A stretch of DNA of 24,277 nt from Poronia punctata (lineage: Eukaryota; Ascomycota; Sordariomycetes; Xylariales; Xylariaceae), in NCBI GenBank assembly GCA_022579005.1, contig MU401837.1, positions 1 through 24,277 on the forward strand. Direction: 5' to 3'. The notes beneath the pieces were generated by a model that was not told the origin of the DNA, did not search any database, and was given only the letters and a program-made list of their open reading frames with translations. Positions 20,601 through 24,277 of this stretch are shown here, piece after piece (positions within the stretch are counted from its first letter, which is position 1; each line of letters starts with the position of its first letter). The translations under genes were made by a program, and so were the position numbers.

Positions 20601-23600
20601 CTATTAAATACTAATAGTTAACTTTTTATAATAAATATTTAAATTTAATAATATAATTTTTTTATTTTAACTTATAGTTAATAGCTATAGTTAATAACTT
20701 TTTAACTTATTTTTTTTTATAGTTACTATTATAACTTTTTTAGCAGCTTTATATTGTTAAAACAAAAATTATTTAATTAAAGTTAATATAGTAATTTTAA
20801 CCTAGTTTTTACGTTTGCTATATATAAGCGCAATAAAAAGTATATTAAACGTTTATTACTAACGCTATAATAGTTCTAGCTTAGCTTATACTATATAAAA
20901 AATAATATATACTTATTAGTAAAGCTAAACATGCTAGCATACTTTAAATAGCTTTAAAATATATAAATTTCTAGTTGCTAATAATTTATAATATAAGCAG
21001 CGTAAAAAAAAGCTTAAAACTTATTAAATATTTTATAGTATTAAGTTAAAAAAGGCTAATTATTATTAATAATATAAAACGCTAAAAACTTAGTAGCTAC
21101 TTTTATAATAATAGTAGTATAGCAATAGTTATAGTTAGCTTTGCTAGCAATATTAAGTTTATACTTTTATTTATTATTTAAAAGCATGTTTTTTTAATTT
21201 ATTTAAAGCAATACTAAATTAAAAAGCGTTAAGCATTTCTTATATAAAATATTTATTTTATTAGCTAGTTTTAAATTAGTATTTTAGTATATATTTTAAA
21301 GCAAAAAATAAATAGTAAGTTATATATTAATTTTTAATAGCAGCAACCTTTTAATATTAAAATAGTTAGTTTTATATACTTTCTTTTTTATTTATTTAAA
21401 GTTAAATTAGCAAATATTAACAATAGATTTATTATAAGCAAACTTATATTTATTTTCTTTTAAAAGCATATTAGCATTAACTAGCAGTGTGTATTCCTTT
21501 GCTATTAAAAAATAATATATACTTATATAAATATTAAAACAGGTTATAAACTAAATATAGTTATTTGCTTGCTTAAGTTTAGCAACTTTAAAGTTTTATT
21601 TTTTTATAAAAACTATAAAAGTATTTTTTATTATACTTTTTTAGCTAGTAAAAAGTAAAGTAAAAAGGCTTATTAGTTTTAGTTTAAGTAAAGGTTAAAG
21701 TAGCAAATTTAATATAAGCTTTTATTATAAACAATTTTTAAGTACTAGCTTAGCTATATATATATAAGTTATTAATAATAAACTAAAAAGTAAAAAAGCA
21801 AAGCTATTAATAAGTTGCTTTAGTAGTATAAATATATTTGCTAATTTTTGCTTTTTTATAAGCTAGTACTTTTAAGCTTATTAAGACGCTATTAAACTTT
21901 GCTAACTTAACGTATACTTTAATAATATAGTTAACAACGCTTTGTTTTAATATACTAAGTTATTTATAGCTTTTTATAAAAAATTAACAATAAATATACT
22001 TAAGTTTTAACTAAGCATAAAAAAAGCTAAAAATAATAATAAACTATTAAGCGTAAGCAAATAAAAAGTAACTTTTAAAATAATAAAGCAAGAATTAAAG
22101 TTGTTTTTATTTAAAAAAATAGCTAAATATAAAGTTATTATATATAAGCTAACTTTTTATAATTTGCTAGTATACTATTAATAAGCAAATTATATATTAA
22201 GTTAAATATGCTTTAGTACTTAAAATATACTAAGTTAAAAAGTTAAGTTAAAATTAAGTTAAAAGTAAAACTAATTTAAAAAGGTGCTAGTTTATTATTA
22301 TTTAAACTTTACTAAAAAGCATAAGCTTTTATTTTTACTATTATAAGCTTGCTTTTTAACTTTTAGCATATTTTAATAGCTTAGTAGTAATAGTAGCTAT
22401 AAGTTATAATATTAAAGTTTAATATATTACTAAGCCTTTTTAACTTTATAGCTTATTAACTAATATAGCAAAATTAACAAAATTTATATACTTTAAAGCT
22501 ATAAAACTTAAAGTTTTTATTTTATTAAAGCATATTGCTAATATAATAAAGCATTAAAACTACTATAATAACTATTAGGTTATAGCCTAAGTTAACTTTA
22601 ACACTTTTATTTACGTTTTTAAAAAACTATAAAGCTTTAATTACATTATTAAAGTTAAAACTATAAAAGCTTAAAGTAATAAAGAAAATGTTTGCTAAAT
22701 AGTTATGCTTTTTATTAATTAAAGTAGCTAATATTGTATATAAGCTAATAAAAAATTTATAAAAATTTTAATAAATACTAAAGCTATTAATAAAAACTAA
22801 AATTAAGTACAATATTATAGTTTTAAAATATTTATTTTATTTTTTAAAGATAGCTTTTTTATATATACTAAGCTTTAGCTTTATATAAATTAAGTATATA
22901 TAGTATATAAAAACTAGCTTGCTTTAAATAATAGCTTAATAAATATAATAAATATACTTTTTTATTAAAGGCATATGCTTATATTTTAGCATGCTGCTTT
23001 GCTTTATAGCTTTTATAATAACAATATTAAAGCTTAAATTATTTATAGTTTTGCTTTAATAATAGTTAATATATATGCTTTTACTTTTAAAATTTTTAAT
23101 TATATTTTTTTAAAAATATATATAACCTTTATGTTTAAAATAAGTTTTATATTGTTTTAGTTTGCTAAAATAGCTTAGTTAAAAAAAAATAAAAGAAAAT
23201 TAAACTTGCTAAGCGTTTATTAACGTAAATAAATAGTTTTTAAATTTATAAGACAACATTGCTTTTTATTTTAATATAATAATTTATTTAGTAGTTTTGT
23301 TTAAAGCTATATATACGTTTTATATAAGCTATTTTAAAATTGCTTTTATTTATAGCTTAGTATTTATAAGCTAAATTAGCGCAAATAAAAAAAACTATGT
23401 TAAATAAAAATATAGTATTAATTTTATTTTTGTTAGCGTTTAAAACATAAGCAAAAAATTTAAATATAGTATAAAGAAATAATGCTTAGCTATAAAAATA
23501 AAAAAGCTTACAAAGATTATTAATAAAATAAGCTAAATTTTAATATATATTATAGCTAATGTTAAATTAAAAAAATATAGAAAATAAACTAATTAAGTTA

Positions 23601-24277
23601 ATAGCATAAAACTTAAATATTATTGTTTTGCTATTAACGTTATATTTTGTTAGCTTTTTAGTTGCCTTTTTTATTAAAAGCTTTTTAATATTAAATAAAA
23701 TAGTAGCTTTTTTTATATTTATTAAAAAAAACTTTTTTAATATATAATCTTTAAAAGTAGTAAGCTAAAAAAGCGTAAACAAAATATTTTTAATAATAGT
23801 ATTTATATTATTATATATTTTAAAAAAAGTAAGTATTTTTTAAAAAGCAGCATATTATAACAGGGCACCTAGCTAAAAAAGCTATTTGCGCATAGACTAC
23901 CTATTAGCTAAAGCTACGCTAACTAATAGCTAAGGCTTTGCTAGTTATACTTTTTTTTAATTTTTTTAGCTAGTTTAGTTACTTACTTAGCTAATTAAAT
24001 AAAAGTTATTTAATATATTTAGTTTTTAAAATTATTAGCAATATTACTTTATAACTATTTTATTGCTTAAACTTTTATACTTTTTTATTTTTATATTTTT
24101 AAGTTATAATATAATGTTTAGTAAAGGGATTTAAATTAAAAACTAAGTATAGTTTATAATTGCTAAGCAAATAACTAGCAACAATATAAACAAGCTTAAT
24201 AAACTTAATACTAAAAATAAGCAATAAAAACTAAAAAAACTAGCTAATAATTAAGCTAAATTTATAAATAATTAAAA

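Larger units (their letters stand above)
18919..24277. mobile_element. RIP-degraded repeat DNA of the right arm, element type unknown
   Basis: From 18919 the composition falls within a few bases to AT-rich, CpA-poor, stop-riddled DNA like the transposons of the left arm. RIP acts on duplicated sequence, so this arm is most likely transposon-derived. No matching end is inside the window, and no LTR pair or TIR pair was seen. The first ~170 bases (to about 19090) and a patch near 23860-23950 are less AT-rich. Two tandem duplications and one coding-like relic lie within; otherwise no gene or RNA is readable. Confidence 0.6.

Noticed and set aside
1..24277. Mitochondrial DNA, suggested by the very low GC
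   Set aside because: No mitochondrial genes, rRNAs or tRNAs were seen. The AT-rich parts are mutated nuclear transposons, and the gene has a nuclear spliceosomal intron.

Overview
The window looks like nuclear DNA of a filamentous ascomycete (Pezizomycotina-like). Most of it is very AT-rich and stop-riddled, and it carries the signature of repeat-induced point mutation (RIP): C is almost never followed by A, and the few surviving C:G pairs sit mainly in AGCT/GCT contexts. One intron-containing gene lies in an ordinary-GC island of about 2.7 kb. This is the 'AT-isochore with gene islets' layout of RIP-active fungi.

Left arm (1-12603). An inverted-repeat element with terminal inverted repeats (TIRs) of about 172 bp (1-172 and 12432-12603) fills this arm; the window may begin inside its left end. 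Nested in it is a minus-strand Ty3/gypsy retrotransposon (1182-7979, two 246-bp LTRs, 5-bp TTTAT target duplication). Its reverse transcriptase, the RNase H/linker region and probably its integrase can still be read through the RIP damage. A second coding-like relic of unknown family lies in the host element at about 9890-10190.

Middle (12604-16193). A 320-bp moderately GC block (12604-12923) is one part of the original unique locus. It is separated from the main island by a 3270-bp PIF/Harbinger-type transposon (12924-16193) with perfect 13-bp ends and TTA on both sides. A RIP-damaged but clearly recognisable Harbinger transposase reads on the plus strand at about 13381-14290.

Island (16194-18918). 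The one confident gene is a two-exon, 391-residue, seven-helix protein of the fungal rhodopsin-domain/PTH11-like membrane family (17042-18304, plus strand). Diverging from it on the minus strand is a speculative small membrane-protein ORF (from 16630). Its possible second exon runs to the Harbinger insertion, which would sit only 6 bp before the original stop codon.

Right arm (18919-24277). This is RIP-degraded repeat DNA whose partner end is outside the window. It has two local tandem duplications (58-bp and about 98-bp periods) and one unassigned coding-like relic (about 20325-20600).

I found no convincing new multi-gene system. The value of the window lies in the readable nested transposon history, the intact membrane-receptor-like gene surviving inside a RIP desert, and the possible gene broken by the Harbinger element.
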